DNA of 64,000 nt from Burkholderiales bacterium (GTDB lineage Bacteria > Pseudomonadota > Gammaproteobacteria > Burkholderiales > Burkholderiaceae_F), in assembly GCA_016716275.1 (NCBI GenBank), contig JADJWR010000002.1, positions 620,001 through 684,000 of the forward strand. The letters are read 5' to 3'. Shown here piece after piece: positions 61,439-64,000 of the stretch. Within the stretch, counting starts at the first letter, position 1. Each line of letters begins with the position of its first letter. Below the pieces are notes generated by a model. The model did not search any database. It was given only the letters and a program-made list of their open reading frames with translations, and was not told the origin of the DNA. Position numbers and translations under genes: made by a program.

Positions 61439-62671
61439 TCAGACGACCTGGCCGAGCTTGAAGATCGGCAGGTAGATGGCGACGACGATGCCGCCGATGA
61501 TGACGCCGAGCACCACCATGATCACGGGTTCGATCAGACTGGCCAGCGCGTCGACGGTCTCGTCCACCTCGCGCTCGTAGTAGTCGGCTACCTTGGAAAG
61601 CATCGAGTCGAGCGCGCCGGATTCCTCGCCGATGCCGGTCATCTGCACCGCCATGTTCGGGAACACACCGGTGTTCTGCATTGACTGGGCAAGGCTGGTA
61701 CCGACGTTGACCTCGGCCTGCACCTGCTTGGTGGCGTCCTTGTATACGGCATTGCCCGACGCCGGCCCGACCGAGTCGAGGGCGTCGACCAGAGGCACGC
61801 CGGCGGCAAAGGTCGTCGAGAGGGTGCGCGACCAGCGGGCGACCGAAGCCTTCTGCAGCAGTTCTCCGATGACCGGGATCTTCAGCATGTAGCGGTCGAC
61901 CAGGCGCTGGAACGACGGCGAGCGGCGCCACGCCTGGTAGCCGAAGTAACCGGCGCCGAGCGAACCGAACAGCATCCAGTACCAGTTGGCGACGACGAAA
62001 TCCGACAGCGCGATCACGACCAGCGTCGGGTACGGCAGGTCGGCGCCGAAGCTGGTGAAGACCTGCTTGAACGAGGGGATCACGAAGTACATGATCACCG
62101 CGGTGATCAGGATCGCAACCAGGATCACCATCACCGGATAGAACAGCGCCTTCTTGATCTTGCCCTTCAGCGCGAGCGTCTTTTCCTTGTACGTTGCCAG
62201 GCGGTCGAGCAGCGTCTCCAGAATGCCCGCCTGCTCGCCGGCAGCCACCAGGTTGCAGAACAGCGGATCGAAGTACAGCGGGAACTTGCGAAAGGCCTGG
62301 TTCAGGCTGGTGCCGGTCTCGACGTCGGCGCGGATGTCCATCAGCAGCCGCGACATCGACGGGTTGCCGTGGCCGCGCGCGATGATGTCGAAGCTCTGCA
62401 TCAGCGGCACGCCGGCGCGCAGCATCGTCGACAGCTGGCGGGTGAAAATCGCCAGATCCTTCTCGCTGATCTTCCTGCTGCGCGAGAAGACCTGCTTCTT
62501 GATCTTCGGCTTGGCGATCCCGCGCCGCCGCAGCGCCGCGGCCACCACCGATTCGCCGCCGGCCCGCATCTCGCCGCGCACGACCTTGCCGGTCTTGTCC
62601 CGGCCTTCCCAAACGAACAGGGACTCTTGTACCGCGGCTGCGCGGGGCTTTGCGACTGCGCCTGTGGCCAT
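61439..62671 (-). CDS. pilC: Type IV pilus inner-membrane platform protein PilC
   Basis: The platform protein that couples the cytoplasmic ATPases to pilin insertion. The 410-residue product has two GspF-type domains: one after IFTRQLSTMLRAGVPLMQSFDII with GTSLNQAFRKFP, the second after WSRTLSTTFAAGVPLVDALD with GTSLAQSMQNTGVFP. Three membrane segments follow the usual order. IMVVLGVIIGGIVVAIYLPIF is at the C-terminus. The ATG at 62671 is 26 bases downstream of pilB. Confidence 0.96.
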   Translation of the reverse strand: MATGAVAKPRAAAVQESLFVWEGRDKTGKVVRGEMRAGGESVVAAALRRRGIAKPKIKKQVFSRSRKISEKDLAIFTRQLSTMLRAGVPLMQSFDIIARGHGNPSMSRLLMDIRADVETGTSLNQAFRKFPLYFDPLFCNLVAAGEQAGILETLLDRLATYKEKTLALKGKIKKALFYPVMVILVAILITAVIMYFVIPSFKQVFTSFGADLPYPTLVVIALSDFVVANWYWMLFGSLGAGYFGYQAWRRSPSFQRLVDRYMLKIPVIGELLQKASVARWSRTLSTTFAAGVPLVDALDSVGPASGNAVYKDATKQVQAEVNVGTSLAQSMQNTGVFPNMAVQMTGIGEESGALDSMLSKVADYYEREVDETVDALASLIEPVIMVVLGVIIGGIVVAIYLPIFKLGQVV

Positions 62672-62697
62672 ATCGTCTTCGACTCCGTGTTGCCGGC

Positions 62698-64000
62698 TCA
62701 ATCGTTGGTGCAGCCGAGCACTTCCTCGAGCGAGGTGATGCCCTGCTTCACCTTGAGCAGGCCGGACTGCCGCAGGTTCCTCACGCCTTCGCGCTGCGCC
62801 TGCTCGGCGATCTCGATCGAACTGCCGCCCCTGAGGATGATGTGCTGGATCGCCTCCGTCACCGGCATCACCTCGTAGATGCCGATCCGTCCCTTGTAGC
62901 CGGATCCCTTGCACCGGTCGCAGCCGACGGCCTTGTACGGCATCCACGAACCGTCCAGGTCGGCGCGGGTGAAGCCGGCCGCGAGCAGGGCATCCGCGCC
63001 GAGTTCCGCGGTCTCCTTGCAGTTGCAGAGCCGACGTGCCAGCCGCTGCGCGGTGATCAGGATCACCGACGAGGCGATGTTGAAGGGCGGCACGCCCATG
63101 TTGGCAAGCCGGGTCAGGGTCGAAGGCGCATCGTTGGTATGCAGCGTCGACATGACCATGTGGCCGGTCTGCGCCGCCTTGACCGCGATGTCCGCCGTCT
63201 CCAGGTCGCGAATCTCGCCAACCATGATGATGTCCGGGTCCTGCCGCAGAAATGCGCGCATCGCGCTGGCGAAGGTCAGGCCGGCCTTTTCGTTGATGTT
63301 GACCTGGTTCATGCCGGCGATCTGGATTTCCGCCGGATCCTCGGCGGTCGAGATGTTCACGCCGGGCTGGTTCAGGATGCTCAGGCAGGTGTAGAGCGAC
63401 ACGGTCTTGCCGCTGCCGGTCGGCCCGGTCACCAGCACCATGCCGTACGGGCGCTTGATCGCATCGAGGAGAGTCGCTTTCTGTTCCGGCTCGTAGCCCA
63501 GCGCGTCGACGCCAAGCTTGGCCTGGCTCGGATCGAGGATCCGGACCACCACCTTCTCGCCGTACAGCGTGGGCAGGGTGCTGACCCGGAAGTCGATTGC
63601 CCGCTGGGCGCTGAGCGCCAGCTTCATCCGCCCGTCCTGCGGTACCCGCTTCTCCGAGATGTCGAGCTTGGAGAGCACCTTGATCCGCGTCACCAGCCGC
63701 TCCTTGATCGCCAGCGGTGGCTGTGTCACCTCGCGCAGAATGCCGTCGACGCGAAACCGGACGCGGTAGAACCTCTCGTAGGGTTCGAAGTGAAGGTCCG
63801 AAGCGCCGTCGCCGATCGCATCGAGGAGCAGCTTCTGCAGGAAACGCACGACCGGCGCATCGTCGATGTCGATCGCCGAATCGTCCTGCGTCGCTGAATC
63901 CGGCACTTCGGCCAGCAGTTCGCCGAAGTCGATGTCGTCGCCAACCAGTTTTTCAAGGGCTTTGCCGGCGCTCTGAAAGCTCGAGTCGATAATCTTCAGC
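62698..64000 (-). CDS. pilB: Type IV pilus assembly ATPase PilB (5' end beyond the window)
   Basis: The extension motor of the type IV pilus. The reading frame is open to the right edge, so the N-terminal GspE-like domain is missing. What is present: DAIGDGASDLHFEPYE (Asp box start), VTGPTGSGKTVSLYT (Walker A), TAEDPAEI (Asp box), RAFLRQDPDIIMVGEIRD (Walker B), and AQTGHMVMSTLHTNDA (His box). The C-terminal zinc motif combines CNC and CDRC. It heads the operon with pilC and pilD; no pilT is seen in the window. Confidence 0.96.
   Translation of the reverse strand, partial: LKIIDSSFQSAGKALEKLVGDDIDFGELLAEVPDSATQDDSAIDIDDAPVVRFLQKLLLDAIGDGASDLHFEPYERFYRVRFRVDGILREVTQPPLAIKERLVTRIKVLSKLDISEKRVPQDGRMKLALSAQRAIDFRVSTLPTLYGEKVVVRILDPSQAKLGVDALGYEPEQKATLLDAIKRPYGMVLVTGPTGSGKTVSLYTCLSILNQPGVNISTAEDPAEIQIAGMNQVNINEKAGLTFASAMRAFLRQDPDIIMVGEIRDLETADIAVKAAQTGHMVMSTLHTNDAPSTLTRLANMGVPPFNIASSVILITAQRLARRLCNCKETAELGADALLAAGFTRADLDGSWMPYKAVGCDRCKGSGYKGRIGIYEVMPVTEAIQHIILRGGSSIEIAEQAQREGVRNLRQSGLLKVKQGITSLEEVLGCTND

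Overview
The window is a GC-rich, gene-dense stretch of chromosome from a betaproteobacterium. Three things point there: Burkholderia-type trimeric porins ending in Phe, a complete division and cell-wall (dcw) cluster running mraZ to ftsZ and followed by lpxC, and the RibBX-type riboflavin enzyme. Gene order such as rplM-rpsI, DUF6776, bactofilin, erpA, anmK, tyrS is typical of Rhodocyclales and relatives, but I cannot name the genus. I saw no insertion sequence, prophage, CRISPR array or tRNA.

Left part (1-12.8 kb): two minus-strand general porins, coq7 (ubiquinone), an OsmC-like thiol protein, ribosomal proteins L13 and S9, a coiled-coil membrane protein with a bactofilin, the Fe-S carrier ErpA, AnmK (peptidoglycan recycling), TyrS with D-Tyr-tRNA deacylase Dtd, a PEBP-like protein, a histidine phosphatase and a MgtC/DUF4010 membrane protein. 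From 12.8 to 23.6 kb lies a vitamin and cofactor block: glyA-nrdR-ribD-ribE, a CPBP protease, an Old Yellow Enzyme, ribBX-ribH-nusB-thiL-pgpA-pncC, and a hydrolase with every active-site residue of fluoroacetate dehalogenase. From 23.6 to 28.2 kb is a mixed accessory segment: a degenerate adenylate-kinase-like protein, a ThDP enzyme, a solitary CbiM-like membrane protein, a small unknown protein and an aldo/keto reductase.

From 28.4 to 31.4 kb there is a cyclic-di-GMP island: a YcgR-like PilZ protein, then an unannotated 33-codon gene on the minus strand, then, divergently, a protein joining a TPR sensor-like region to an intact HD-GYP phosphodiesterase. The micropeptide has a ribosome-binding site, its own rho-independent terminator and an exact double-glycine export leader (LTxxELxxVxGG) that would release a heptapeptide. 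I propose this pair as a candidate peptide-signalling to c-di-GMP system; it is the most interesting item in the window.

RNase P RNA (rnpB, with a good promoter) follows. The dcw cluster then occupies 32.2-49.3 kb with nearly every gene overlapping the next by 1-7 bases: mraZ-rsmH-ftsL-ftsI-murE-murF-mraY-murD-ftsW-murG-murC-ddl-ftsQ-ftsA-ftsZ. Its promoter has a 10-bp-periodic MraZ operator directly downstream. The right end holds lpxC, dciA, an M23 peptidase, secA, argJ, a DUF815 ATPase and a two-domain MutT. A minus-strand operon closes the window: pilB (cut by the edge)-pilC-pilD-coaE-zapD-yacG, linking type IV pilus assembly with CoA synthesis, Z-ring bundling and gyrase control.
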